A stretch of DNA of 64,000 nucleotides, taken from assembly GCF_014842265.1 (NCBI RefSeq), contig NZ_JACYVI010000004.1, forward strand, positions 186,001-250,000, read 5' to 3'. The notes beneath the pieces were generated by a model. That model worked only from the letters and a program-made list of their open reading frames with translations. It was not told the DNA's origin and ran no database searches. A program made the position numbers and the translations under genes. Shown here piece after piece: positions 9,018 to 18,857 of the stretch. Each line of letters starts with the position of its first letter. Position 1 is the first letter of the stretch. The stretch comes from Pseudomonas sp. CFBP 13711 (GTDB lineage Bacteria; Pseudomonadota; Gammaproteobacteria; Pseudomonadales; Pseudomonadaceae).

Positions 9018-9926
9018 TCAGCTTTTCGGATCGAGGGCATCGCGCAGCCCGTCGCCCAGCAGGTTGAAACACAGCACGGTGATGTAGATCGCCACGCCCG
9101 GCGCGATGGACATCCACGGCGCCTGTTCCATGAAGTTCTTCGCGGTGTTGAGCATCGAGCCCCAGGACGGCGAGGGCGGTTGCTGGCCCAGGCCGAGGAA
9201 CGACAGGCTCGCCTCTGCCAGAATCGCCGAGGCGATGGTCAGCGTCGCTTGCACCACCAGCGGCGAGAGCACGTTCGGCAGCACGTAGCGCAGGATGATC
9301 CAGCGGTCCGGCAGGCCGATGGCACGGGCGCCTTCCAGGTAATCTTCGTGACGGATCGCCAGCACCTGACCGCGGGTCAGACGCGAGAAAATCGGCATCG
9401 CCGACAGCCCGATGGCAATCATGGCGTTACTCAGGCTCGGGCCGAGAAACGCGCCCAGGGCAATCGCCAGCACCAGAAACGGACATGACAACAGCGCTTC
9501 CATGATGCGCGAAATCACCGCGTCGAGTTTGCCGCCGAAGTAACCGGCCAACAGGCCCAGCGGCACGCCGATGACCATGGCAATCGCCACCGAAACCCCG
9601 CCGGCCAGCAGCGAACTGCGCGCACCCCAGAGCAGGCGGGAAAACAGGTCACGGCCCAGCTCGTCGGTGCCCAGCCAGTAGATCAGCGAAGGCGCCTTGC
9701 GCACGGCGAGGAAGTTGGCCTTCAGCGGATCATGGGGCGCAATCCACGGCGCCAGCAGCGCGGCAAGAATGAAGATGATCAGCACCACCGCGCCGACCAC
9801 CGCGCCCTTGTTGGCGAGGAATTTCTTCACGAACGGCGAACGGGTGCGCGGCCGCAATGGTTCTTTCAACGGTGCCTGAGACGGCGCGTTCAGCGGCGCT
9901 GAAGGATGGGTCGCAATCGAAGTCAT
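9018..9926 (-). CDS. ABC peptide transporter permease (DppC/GsiD-like)
   Basis: About 302 residues with a long hydrophilic N-terminus, then membrane segments and the conserved EAA-type loop (YLEGARAIGLPDRWIILRYV). The LGTDELGRDLFSRLLWGARSS motif is characteristic of DppC/OppC permeases. The ATG at 9924-9926 overlaps the TGA of the upstream DppB-like gene by one base and has GAGGA upstream, so the longer upstream frame is rejected. Together with the DppB-like partner it forms the inner-membrane channel of the importer. Confidence 0.92.
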   Translation of the reverse strand: MTSIATHPSAPLNAPSQAPLKEPLRPRTRSPFVKKFLANKGAVVGAVVLIIFILAALLAPWIAPHDPLKANFLAVRKAPSLIYWLGTDELGRDLFSRLLWGARSSLLAGGVSVAIAMVIGVPLGLLAGYFGGKLDAVISRIMEALLSCPFLVLAIALGAFLGPSLSNAMIAIGLSAMPIFSRLTRGQVLAIRHEDYLEGARAIGLPDRWIILRYVLPNVLSPLVVQATLTIASAILAEASLSFLGLGQQPPSPSWGSMLNTAKNFMEQAPWMSIAPGVAIYITVLCFNLLGDGLRDALDPKS

Positions 9927-10870
9927 CAGGCAGTCCTCAGACGCGGATTGATCAGGCGGTAGAGCACGTCGGCCAGCAGATTCAGCAGCAGGAAACCGAT
10001 CGCGACGCACAGCACCACGCCCTGCACCACGGCGTAATCGCGGTTGAACACGGCATCGACGATCATCTTGCCGAAGCCGGGAATGCTGAACACCTGCTCG
10101 GTCAGCACCGCGCCGCCGAGCAGTTCGCCGAACAGCAGCGTGGTCAGCGTGACGATGGGCATCAGCGCGTTGCGCAGGGCGTGCTTGAGAATCACCGTCC
10201 GTGGAAACAGCCCCTTGGCCCGCGCGGTGCGCACGTAGTCGGCGCGCAGCACTTCGAGCATCGCGCTGCGGGTGTGGCGCATCAGCACGCCCGACAGCCC
10301 GGCGCCCAGCACGAAGGCCGGCAGGATCAGGGTTTTCAGGTTCTGCCCGACGTCTTCACCCAGCGGCACGAAGCCCGAAGCCGGCAGCCACTGCAGCTTC
10401 ACGGCGAAGATCATGATCAACAGAATCCCCAGCCAGAAGTGCGGAATGGAGATTCCCGACAGGGCGAACACGTTGGCCGCGTAGTCCACCGACGTGCCCT
10501 TGCGCACCGCCGAAATCACCCCGGTGGGAATGCCGATCACCAACGCGATGATCAACGCCAGCACCGCCAGCTCGATGGTCACCGGCAGCTTCGACGCCAG
10601 CAGCACGGTCACCGGTTGTTCGGTGCGCAGTGAAGTGCCGAAGTCGCCCTGCAGGACATTGCCGACCCAGTGCACATATTGCAGCGGCAGCGGGTCGTTG
10701 AGCCGGTATTTCTCGCGCAGGTATTCCATCACCGCCGGGTCGCGCTCTTCACCCGCCATGGCCTGGACCGGATCACCGGGCAGCAGCTTTTGCAGGGTGA
10801 AGACGAACAGCGAAACCAGAATCAGCGTCGGAATGGCACTGAGCAGGCGTCGCAGGATGAAAGTCAGCAT
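9926..10870 (-). CDS. ABC peptide transporter permease (DppB/GsiC-like)
   Basis: 314 residues. It begins MLTFILRRLLSAIPTLILVS, has GDFGTSLRTEQPV, and carries the EAA-loop YVRTARAKGLFPRTVILKHA, all diagnostic of DppB/OppB/GsiC permeases with six membrane segments. It sits 43 bp after the binding-protein gene and overlaps the next permease by one base. It is expected in the inner membrane with the DppC-like partner. Confidence 0.92.
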   Translation of the reverse strand: MLTFILRRLLSAIPTLILVSLFVFTLQKLLPGDPVQAMAGEERDPAVMEYLREKYRLNDPLPLQYVHWVGNVLQGDFGTSLRTEQPVTVLLASKLPVTIELAVLALIIALVIGIPTGVISAVRKGTSVDYAANVFALSGISIPHFWLGILLIMIFAVKLQWLPASGFVPLGEDVGQNLKTLILPAFVLGAGLSGVLMRHTRSAMLEVLRADYVRTARAKGLFPRTVILKHALRNALMPIVTLTTLLFGELLGGAVLTEQVFSIPGFGKMIVDAVFNRDYAVVQGVVLCVAIGFLLLNLLADVLYRLINPRLRTA

Positions 10871-10913
10871 GACGAATCCTCGCGGCCGAAGCGGTAGTCC
10901 ACGGGCGCCGCTG

Positions 10914-12413
10914 TCATTTGAAAGCGACGTTGTTCAGGCGAATCAAACCATCGGGATTGGGCACGAAACCGGTGAGGTTGCTGCGCATCGCGATGATTCG
11001 TGGATCGAAATACAGGTAGCTGGTCGGCACGTCTTCGGCGAGCAGGCGCAGGGCCTCGAAGTAGATGGCCTGACGCTGGGCCCGATCGTTCACGGTGCGC
11101 GCCTTGTTCAGCAGCTCGTCGAGTTTCGGGTCGCAGAAATGCCCGTCGTTCTGGCCGCCCTTGCAGGTCACGAACTGGTGGATATCACCATCCGGATCAG
11201 GACGGCCCGACCAGGCGCTCATGCCGATCTGGAAGTTGCCGGTCTGTTGCTCGCTGAGCAGCGTGGCGTATTCGGTGGCGATCAGATTGACCTTGAAGCC
11301 GGCCTCTTCAGCCATCGCCTGAATGATCTGGCCGACCTGCTGGGCGATGGGGTTGTTGGCCACTTTCAGCTCGACGCTGAGGGGCGTCTTCACCCCGGCT
11401 TCGGCGAGCAGTTTTTTGCTGGCTTCGACGTCGCGGGTCGGGACCGGCAGGTCCTTGTCGTAATACGGGCTGTTTTTCGGGAACGGCTGGGCGCTCGGCG
11501 CGTACAGGCCTTCGAAGACCACCTGATTGATCGCGTCACGGTCGATGGCCAGCTCGAAGGCCTTGCGCACGCGCTTGTCCTTGCCCAGCGGGTTGTTGGC
11601 CTTGTCGCCGTTGTTGGTGTTGTACATCAACTGCATGTAGCCCAGGCCCGGCGTGCTGAACACCTGGACGTGGCTGTCCGCCTTGGCGGTCTTCACGTCG
11701 GTGGGCGCGACGCGCTCGATGATGTCCAGGTCGCCGGAACGCAGGTTCGCCAGGCGCACCGAGGTGTCCGGAATCGGCAGGAAAATCACCTTGTCGAAGT
11801 GGTACGCCTGCTTGTTCCAGTAGTTGTCGAAGCGCTCCAGCACGATGCGGTCCTGCTGCACGCGCTGAACGAATTTGTACGGCCCGGAACACACCGGCTT
11901 GGAGGCCACGTCGGTCGCTGAGGCCTTGGGTGCGAGCATCATGCCGGCGCGGTCCGACAGTTGCGAGATCAGCGTCGCGTCGGGCTGCTTGACCTTGATC
12001 GCCACGGTTTTCGCGTCGATCACCTCAACGCTGTCCACCGACGCCAGTTCGCTCTTGCGCAGGGAGTCGGGCAGGGTGCGGGCGCGGTCGAGGTTGAACT
12101 TCACGGCGGCGGCGTCGAACACCTCGCCGTCGTGGAAGGTCACGCCGTCGCGCAGGGTCATGGTCAGCGTCTTGCCGTCCTCGCTCCAATTCCAGGCGGT
12201 GGCCAGTTGTGGCGCGTAGGTCAGGTCCGGGTTGACGTCGACCAGCTTGTCGCACAGCGCGGTGTAGACCAGACGCCCCGAGTAGGTGCGCGAGCGGTGC
12301 GGGTCGAGCATGTCAGGGTCGTCCTGAATGCCGATGCGCAGGGTGGTTTCGGCGACAGCCGCATTCGCAGCGAGTAGCAACAACGTGGTTGTCATCAGGT
12401 GGGCGAATTTCAT
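10914..12413 (-). CDS. Peptide-type ABC solute-binding protein (family 5, GsiB-like)
   Basis: 499 residues. The start is the ATG at 12411-12413, preceded by GGAGAG, and it gives a clean signal peptide ([21 protein letters not shown], cleavage near residue 21). A longer upstream frame lacks these signs and would run into the ATPase gene. The mature protein starts [20 protein letters not shown], as in family 5 dipeptide/glutathione-binding proteins. The ATG overlaps the ATPase stop by four bases (ATGA). It is inferred to bind the operon's peptide substrate in the periplasm; with the GGT-like hydrolase, a gamma-glutamyl peptide is plausible. Confidence 0.92.
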   Translation of the reverse strand: MKFAHLMTTTLLLLAANAAVAETTLRIGIQDDPDMLDPHRSRTYSGRLVYTALCDKLVDVNPDLTYAPQLATAWNWSEDGKTLTMTLRDGVTFHDGEVFDAAAVKFNLDRARTLPDSLRKSELASVDSVEVIDAKTVAIKVKQPDATLISQLSDRAGMMLAPKASATDVASKPVCSGPYKFVQRVQQDRIVLERFDNYWNKQAYHFDKVIFLPIPDTSVRLANLRSGDLDIIERVAPTDVKTAKADSHVQVFSTPGLGYMQLMYNTNNGDKANNPLGKDKRVRKAFELAIDRDAINQVVFEGLYAPSAQPFPKNSPYYDKDLPVPTRDVEASKKLLAEAGVKTPLSVELKVANNPIAQQVGQIIQAMAEEAGFKVNLIATEYATLLSEQQTGNFQIGMSAWSGRPDPDGDIHQFVTCKGGQNDGHFCDPKLDELLNKARTVNDRAQRQAIYFEALRLLAEDVPTSYLYFDPRIIAMRSNLTGFVPNPDGLIRLNNVAFK

Positions 12414-13539
12414 GGCTGACTCTCCAGAGAAAGGGCTTGATGGCTTTTGAACAGGTTCAGGCGCTGGCTGTAGGCGGCGCTGGGCGTCGGCACGATCAGC
12501 GAACCGGCGCCGGCGTTGGCGATTTCGCGCCAGTAATGGCAGGCCGCCTGACGCCCCGGCTCGATGGTTTCGAAGAGCGGCTTCACTTCCCGGCACAGCG
12601 CTTTCGCGTGGGGGCAACGGGTGTGAAAGCGGCAACCGGATGGCGGCTTGCTCGGGCTTGGCATGTCACCGCCGAGCAGCGGGCGCGGGCGACGCAGGTC
12701 CGGGTGGCTGACCGGCACGGCGGCCATCAGCGCCTGGGTGTAAGGGTGAAACGGCGTTTCGAACAGCGCGTTGACCGGCGCCAGTTCGACGATCTCGCCG
12801 AGGTACATCACGGCCACGCGGTCGCTCATGTGGCGGATCACCGCGAGGCCGTGGGCGACGATCAGCAGGGTCAGGCCGAACTGGTGCTTGAGGTCTTCCA
12901 GCAGATTGACCACCTGGGCCTGCACCGAGACGTCCAGCGCCGACACCGGTTCGTCGCCGAGGATCAGCCGTGGCTCCGAAGCCAGCGCCCGGGCGATGCC
13001 GATGCGCTGACGCTGACCGCCGGAAAATTCGTGGGGGAAGCGGCTGCCGTGCTCCGGCGCCAGACCCACCGTGCGCAGCAGCTCGGCAACCTTGTCCTGA
13101 CGCGCGCTGCGGCTGTCGTCGCGGTGCAGCCAGATCGGCTCGCCGATGATCGATTCGACACTCATGCGCGGGTTCAGCGAGGCGAACGGGTCCTGGAAAA
13201 TGATCTGCAGATCGCGGCGCACCTGACGCAGCTTGTCGGCGGGCAGATTACCGAGGTTGCGGCCTTCGTAAATAACGTCGCCCGCAGTGGGCTTGAGCAG
13301 GTTCAACAGCACCCGGCCCAGGGTCGATTTGCCCGAGCCGGATTCACCCACCAGCGCCAGAGTCTCGCCCCGGCGCACGGCCAGGGACACCTCGTTGACC
13401 GCCTGCACCGGCGGCTTCTTGCGCTGGAACAGTCCGGCTTCACTGTGAAAGTGCTTGCTCACCGCGATGCTTTCCAGAATCGGTTTGTCGAGCGCCGTTT
13501 CCACGCTCCCGACTTCAACGATCTGTTGTCCTGACAGGC

Positions 13540-13543
<4 letters not shown>
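12410..13543 (-). CDS. ABC transporter ATPase (DppF/OppF-like)
   Basis: 377 residues with Walker [11 protein letters not shown]-loop [10 protein letters not shown], signature [15 protein letters not shown] and Walker [14 protein letters not shown], followed by the oligopeptide-transporter C-terminal extension with [14 protein letters not shown]. The cysteine-rich tail is usual for DppD/DppF ATPases and can hold an iron-sulfur cluster in this group. Start and stop both overlap neighbours by ATGA, so expression is coupled through the operon. It energises transport together with the second ATPase. Confidence 0.94.
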
Positions 13544-14540
<997 letters not shown>

Positions 14541-14544
<4 letters not shown>

Positions 14545-15278
14545 ACGCTGGCCTCGAGGTCTTGCTGGATGACGTGATCGAGCGCCTGTTGCAGCGCACG
14601 CAGATGACCGCGCATGGCGGTGGCGGCCTTGGCCGGGTCGCGACTTTCGATGGCGCCGATGATGTCGTGGTGATCGTGGCTGTAGGTGCTCAGGCGGTCG
14701 GTGTTGCGGGCGCGTTGGCGCAGGTCGCGCCATGCCGGATCAAGCCGGATCGCGTCGAGCATTTCGAATATGTCCAGCATCAGCCGGTTGCCGGCGGCTT
14801 CAGCGATCCCGCGATGCAAGGCGCTGTCCCACAGCTCGATGCCTTCGGCGTCGGGTTCGCTGGCGTGTTGCTGATGGGTCGTGCGCTCGGCCAATCGGCG
14901 CAGGATCGCCATCTGTTCGCCGCTGGCGCGCAATGCGGCCAAGGAGGCCAATGCCGGCTCCAGATAGATACGGGCTTCCATGACCTCGCTGAAATTGGTC
15001 CGGCTCGACAGCTTGGCAAAGCTCATGGCCGCGCTCGGCGGGGTAGGGCCGACGAACGTGCCCTTGCCCTGCCGCCGCCAGATATGACCCTCGGCTTCCA
15101 GCACCGCCAGCGCGCGGCGAATGGCCCGGCGACTGACGCCGAAATCCACCGCCAGGTCGCGCTCGGTCGGCAATGGCCGCTGGGGAAACGCCGCCTGCTG
15201 CGCAATCAGCTGGCGCAGCGCGTCGAGGGCCATCTTCGACGAAGTGTCGTGGGTTGCGTCGGTGTCGATGCTGTCCAT
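14541..15278 (-). CDS. GntR-family regulator, FadR/FCD subfamily
   Basis: 245 residues. A winged helix-turn-helix (about residues 20-78, LPTERDLAVDFGVSRRAIRR and IWRRQGKGTFVG) precedes an all-helical FCD ligand domain with histidine/aspartate ligands (ELWDSALHRGIAEAAGN, HDHHDIIGAI), which usually binds a metal and a carboxylate effector. It is the first gene of the importer operon and is translationally coupled to the ATPase, so it is probably an autoregulated local repressor. Repeated half-sites at 15373-15509 upstream resemble FCD-group operators. Confidence 0.9.
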
Positions 15279-15372
15279 CTGCGTCTCTCGTCACGGGGTG
15301 AACCGGAGGCCTGGCCGCTTTGTGAAGCACGGCTGGGCTGTAGAGGACGAGTGCAATAGCGATGCCAATGGA

Positions 15373-15546
15373 AATTGGTTCACTGGGGAGGTCCGATGGC
15401 CGGGCGTGCGGTCAGGCGTGCTCCCGGCGCTTCGGGCCAATCGGCAATGGTTCGGAAGTCTGGTTCGCGGGGAGGGCCGGAATTGGTTCAGGCGGGAAGC
15501 GAACCAATTTCAGCAATGGGCCAGGCAGGGCGCCTGTTTATGGTTC
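15373..15546. promoter_or_regulatory. Array of AATTGGTTC half-sites upstream of the GntR operon
   Basis: A perfect inverted repeat AATTGGTTC (15481-15489), N11, GAACCAATT (15501-15509) is accompanied by another AATTGGTTC (15373-15381) and three TGGTTC copies (15448-15453, 15461-15466, 15541-15546). AATTGGT and ACCAATT are the half-sites of FCD-type GntR operators (PdhR/LldR type), which normally have a 3-bp spacer. Here the gap between them is 15. The 331-bp intergenic region holds no gene; this is the probable control region of gntR. Confidence 0.5.
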
Positions 15547-15577
15547 GGCTGCGTTATTAAGGGGCGTTGATTGGGGC

Positions 15578-15599
15578 GATTCTGGCCGAAGCCAGAATC
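15578..15599 (-). terminator. Hairpin after dkgB
   Basis: GATTCTGGC-cgaa-GCCAGAATC is a perfect 9-bp stem with a 4-base loop, about 11 bp beyond the dkgB stop codon. No T tract follows on the minus strand, so it may be a weak or Rho-assisted terminator. Confidence 0.5.
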
Positions 15600-15609
15600 A
15601 GGGCTGACA

Positions 15610-16413
15610 TCAATCCCACTGCGGCGCGAGGCTGGCCGGGCTGGTCAGGCGATGACCGCGGTCCAGCTGGGCAATCTGTGCCATGTCGTCTTCGCTGAGC
15701 TTCAGGTCCACGGCTTTCAGGTTGCTTTCCAGATTGGCGCGTTTGGTCGACGACGGGATCACCGCGTAACCCAGCTGCATCGCCCACGCCAGCGTCACTT
15801 GTGCAGGCGTCGCATTGTGACGCTGGGCGATCTGCTCGATCACCGGGTCCTTCAGCACTTCGCCGTAGGCCAGGGTCATGTACGACGTAATCTTGATCCC
15901 GTGCTGTTTGGCGAAATCGGCCACGGTGCGGTTTTGCAGGTAGGGGTGCAACTCGATCTGGTTGGTGGCGATGTTTTCGGCGCCGACCGCGGCAATGGCT
16001 TCTTTCATCAGCGCGACGGTGAAGTTAGAGATACCGATCTCGCGAGTCAGGCCTTGCTGTTTGGCTTCCAGCAGCGCGCCCATGAATTCGGCGACCGGCA
16101 CCTGGCCCTTCGGCGATGGCCAGTGGATCAGCGTCAGGTCGACGTGATCGGTTTTGAGCTTGGTCAGGCTTTCCTTCAGGCTCGGGATCAGCTTGTCGGC
16201 GGCGAAGTTGTCGGTCCAGATCTTGGTGGTGATGTACAGCTCGTCACGGGGCACGCCGCTTTGCGCGATGGCCTGACCGACCTCGGCTTCATTGCCGTAG
16301 ATCTGCGCGGTGTCGATCACCCGATAGCCTAGGTCGAGGCCGTTGCTCACCGAGTCGATGACGACCTGATCTTTCAGGCGGAAGGTGCCGAGGCCAAATG
16401 CGGGAACAGTCAT
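15610..16413 (-). CDS. dkgB: 2,5-didehydrogluconate reductase B (aldo/keto reductase)
   Basis: 267 residues, the same length as E. coli DkgB, with closely matching blocks such as [49 protein letters not shown] and [21 protein letters not shown]. The aldo/keto-reductase tetrad is present (Asp and Tyr in DTAQIY, Lys in TTKIW, His in LIHWP). The C-terminal [17 protein letters not shown] binds NADPH. The enzyme reduces 2,5-diketo-D-gluconate and small aldehydes such as methylglyoxal in the cytoplasm. Confidence 0.93.
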   Translation of the reverse strand: MTVPAFGLGTFRLKDQVVIDSVSNGLDLGYRVIDTAQIYGNEAEVGQAIAQSGVPRDELYITTKIWTDNFAADKLIPSLKESLTKLKTDHVDLTLIHWPSPKGQVPVAEFMGALLEAKQQGLTREIGISNFTVALMKEAIAAVGAENIATNQIELHPYLQNRTVADFAKQHGIKITSYMTLAYGEVLKDPVIEQIAQRHNATPAQVTLAWAMQLGYAVIPSSTKRANLESNLKAVDLKLSEDDMAQIAQLDRGHRLTSPASLAPQWD

Positions 16414-16808
16414 GGGAAGACTCCAGGGTTCAAGGGGGAAGGGGAGGTACGAATCAGATGCCCAGTATCCCGCGTCGGCTGGCAGGGAAAAACCACAGCG
16501 CGGGCACGGGACTTTTGACGGGGGATCATGAATGCCATGGAGTTTGGGGCAGCGTGTAGGTGTGATCGTTCAGTGAAATGTGCTTTCCGCAGGGGCCGCG
16601 CCTCTCCTCAGACGCTGCGATGCCTGTAGGAAATGAAGATCCTGTGGGAGTGAGCTTGCTCACGAAGACCCTGGTTCAGCCACAGGAAATTCTGCGGATG
16701 TGCCAATGCCTTCGTGAGCAAGCTCACTCCCACAGGTATCGCGTCTGACTCCAGATTACACGTGCGCCGCCGGCCGTGATGGAAGCGCGCTAGCACATGA
16801 ACCTCAGA
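16414..16808. repeat. Gene-free 395 bp holding one REP family A doublet
   Basis: A family A doublet lies at 16641-16736, with outer arms CCTGTGGGAGTGAGCTTGC and GCAAGCTCACTCCCACAGG. The rest (16414-16640 and 16737-16808) shows no convincing gene or signal. Small frames across the palindrome are artefacts. Confidence 0.75.
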
Positions 16809-17369
16809 TCAAACATGCCCATCGCGTTTCACGAAATGCTTGTGCATGTCCGCCGTCAGCGCTTCCACCCGTTCGGTCAGCACTTTGGTCATTTCGGTGA
16901 GTCGGGTGTTCTGCTCCAGCAGCTCGAGCATCTGCGCGGTGTTTTGCGCCGCGCGGGCCATACGCTTTTCGTTGGCCGTCGCCAGCGCTTCACGGTGCTC
17001 CGCGTCGGCATCGGCACTGGCCTTGTCCCGGGCGGCCTGTCGGGTCTGGGCCAGCAAAATAAGCGGCGCGGCATAGGCCGACTGCAGGCTGAATGCCAGG
17101 TTGAGCAGGATGAACGGGTAAAGATCGAACGACACCAGCCCGCTCAAGTTGGCGCCCACCCACAGCAACACCAGCAGCGTCTGGGCGCCGAGAAAAGTGG
17201 GCGTGCCGAAGAAGCGTGCGAACGCCTCGGCCTTGAGGGCGAAGGCATCGGTGCCAAAGGTCGGCGCCAGGTGCGCGTGGCGTTTGTGAAAGCGCAGGTG
17301 ATCCACCGGCGCGTTGGCGGCGGGCGTGCCCGGTTCCGCAGGCGAAGGGACAGGCGTTGCAGTGGGCAT
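16809..17369 (-). CDS. DUF1003 membrane protein
   Basis: About 186 residues from the ATG at 17367-17369. A proline/alanine-rich N-terminus is followed by FARFFGTPTFLGAQTLLVLL and FDLYPFILLNLAFSLQSAYA, two membrane segments in the DUF1003 arrangement, and then APLILLAQTRQAARDK. A long polar C-terminal part (HREALATANEKRMARAAQNT and onward) looks helical and coiled-coil-prone. The family is widespread and its function is not established. An upstream in-frame start at 17402 is possible but lacks a better ribosome-binding site. Confidence 0.85.
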   Translation of the reverse strand: MPTATPVPSPAEPGTPAANAPVDHLRFHKRHAHLAPTFGTDAFALKAEAFARFFGTPTFLGAQTLLVLLWVGANLSGLVSFDLYPFILLNLAFSLQSAYAAPLILLAQTRQAARDKASADADAEHREALATANEKRMARAAQNTAQMLELLEQNTRLTEMTKVLTERVEALTADMHKHFVKRDGHV

Positions 17370-17471
17370 GAGGCTTACCTGAAGACAGAAACATCCGCCC
17401 ACTATAGGCCCGCACCCCCTGGCGTTGTACTGAACCTCTGCTGAACCGGCGTGTGTCCCGAGTGAGCCGCG

Positions 17472-17678
17472 TCAGTCCACCGGTTCGGGGTACAGCGGCT
17501 TGGATCGCTGCATGATGCTAGCGTAGTCGTAAACATACTGGCGGCCGGCGTGACTGGTCATGCGCAGGCGGTCGATCAGTTGTCGCTCTTTCTTGTTCAG
17601 GTATCTCAACCCGTGGTGGTCACTGGACTTGAGGCGATCACGTTCATGGGCGTCAGGGAAAGTGATGACGTTCGTCAT
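17472..17678 (-). CDS. Small conserved-looking basic protein, unknown function
   Basis: 68 residues, charged, starting MTNVITFPDAHERDRLKSSD and ending MQRSKPLYPEPVD. A strong ribosome-binding site (AAGGAG, seven bases before the ATG at 17676-17678) supports it as a real gene. It has no membrane segment, cysteine motif or recognised domain. It lies alone between the DUF1003 and GreAB-like genes on the same strand. Confidence 0.6.
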   Translation of the reverse strand: MTNVITFPDAHERDRLKSSDHHGLRYLNKKERQLIDRLRMTSHAGRQYVYDYASIMQRSKPLYPEPVD

Positions 17679-17801
17679 GAAATATCTCCTTGGTTAAATC
17701 CGTGTCCCCGGCTCCGTGTTCCGGGGTTCACCCTTTGTGGTGCGACTATGCACCTTACCCACAAAAAGTCAGACGCTACAACCCTGCAAATGATCAGTGG
17801 G

Positions 17802-18299
17802 TCACAGGATTTGCGTGATCTCGAACGATTGACGGCTGCCGTTGACCACCACCTCCACCTCATCGCCATCGAGCTTGCCAAGCAGGCTCTGACCCAGCGG
17901 CGAGCGTGCCGTGATCACCGTTATCACCTGCTCGTCGACCGTGATTTTTAGCCCCGCCGCGTCAGGCGCCAGAAACAACCGCTGTTCCGCGCCGTTGTCC
18001 GCCAGGAGGGCAATAAGATCGCCGGTCTGGATGCCGCGGTGTTCATCGAAGGGCTTGAGCACCAGGTTGCGACACAGGTTCAGCGACTGGCGGATTTCTT
18101 CCACGCGCCGCGCCTGACCCGCCGCCAGATACGACGCCTCCAGCCCAAGGGTGTCGTACTTGTTCTCGGCGATGTTCTCTTCGTGAGTCGCGGTTTCGTA
18201 GGCGGTTTGTGCGGCCCGCACCGCCACATCGAGATCGACCTGGAGCTTCTCGACGATGCACTGCAGGACGGTTTGCTTGTTCACGGGCATGGCGGGCAT
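17802..18299 (-). CDS. GreA/GreB-family elongation-factor-like protein
   Basis: 165 residues (162 if started at the second ATG, 18288-18290). The C-terminal half (GDLIALLADNGAEQRLFLAP and ITARSPLGQSLLGKLDGDEV) is the GreA/GreB FKBP-like domain that binds RNA polymerase. The N-terminal half is helical (ENIAENKYDTLGLEASYLAA) but unlike the standard Gre coiled coil. It is therefore a Gre-fold paralog that may act at the RNA polymerase secondary channel rather than a canonical cleavage factor. Confidence 0.8.
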   Translation of the reverse strand: MPAMPVNKQTVLQCIVEKLQVDLDVAVRAAQTAYETATHEENIAENKYDTLGLEASYLAAGQARRVEEIRQSLNLCRNLVLKPFDEHRGIQTGDLIALLADNGAEQRLFLAPDAAGLKITVDEQVITVITARSPLGQSLLGKLDGDEVEVVVNGSRQSFEITQIL

Positions 18300-18338
18300 G
18301 GCGTATTCACGGACATGGGATGGCTCGACAGAGGGGAT

Positions 18339-18734
18339 TCAACCGCAGAACTGATAGACGCTCGCACGGCTTTTCTCGCTGGGGGCGGTCTGGTTCTGCT
18401 GCATCCAGAACTGGCACTTGGGCCCGTTGAAGCTGCGTTGCCGCTCCGCCTGTTCGGCCTCCTGGGTCTGTCGCGCTTCGCTGTCGCGCAGAATCTGCCG
18501 GTACTGATCGAACATCGGGTTATCACTTTCCGGCTTAGGCTTGGCCGCAGGCGGGGCGGTGATCTGCGCGGCCGCATTGCTCAGCGCCTGGGTCTGCTCG
18601 GCGGGGAGCATTTTGTAGATCAGCCACAGGCTCAGCAGGACGGCGAGAAAGCCCAGCCAGATACCGGCGGCAATCGACAGGATCAGCTTGAGCGGGCGCA
18701 GCGTGACGGACAGTTCGCGGTGGTTGACGTACAT
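18339..18734 (-). CDS. Single-pass membrane protein of unknown function
   Basis: 131 residues from the ATG at 18732-18734, preceded by CTGGAG with seven-base spacing. A much longer upstream frame overlaps earP antisense and is rejected. After MYVNHRELSVTLRPLKLILS there is one clear membrane segment (LSIAAGIWLGFLAVLLSLWL), then a proline-rich linker (APPAAKPKPES) and a polar, Gln-rich tail ending CQFWMQQNQTAPSEK. It is divergent from earP by 123 bp. No domain was recognised. Confidence 0.7.
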   Translation of the reverse strand: MYVNHRELSVTLRPLKLILSIAAGIWLGFLAVLLSLWLIYKMLPAEQTQALSNAAAQITAPPAAKPKPESDNPMFDQYRQILRDSEARQTQEAEQAERQRSFNGPKCQFWMQQNQTAPSEKSRASVYQFCG

Positions 18735-18857
18735 GACAGACTCCAGACTTGTATGCATGTGGCCAGCGGTGGCAGCGATTGTCGCACGACCGGGGCTGGT
18801 GATTCTGCGCCGCAATGAAGGACAATCGGTTTTTTTGAACATCCTCAGGGAGCCCGG

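Noticed and set aside
10494..11921. Long plus-strand frame of 475 codons
   Set aside because: It is the antisense shadow of the permease and binding-protein genes; its translation is rich in Arg/Gln/His/Gly and has no domain. The same applies to frames such as 4258-5607 (minus), 12389-13534 (plus) and 26908-28212 (plus).
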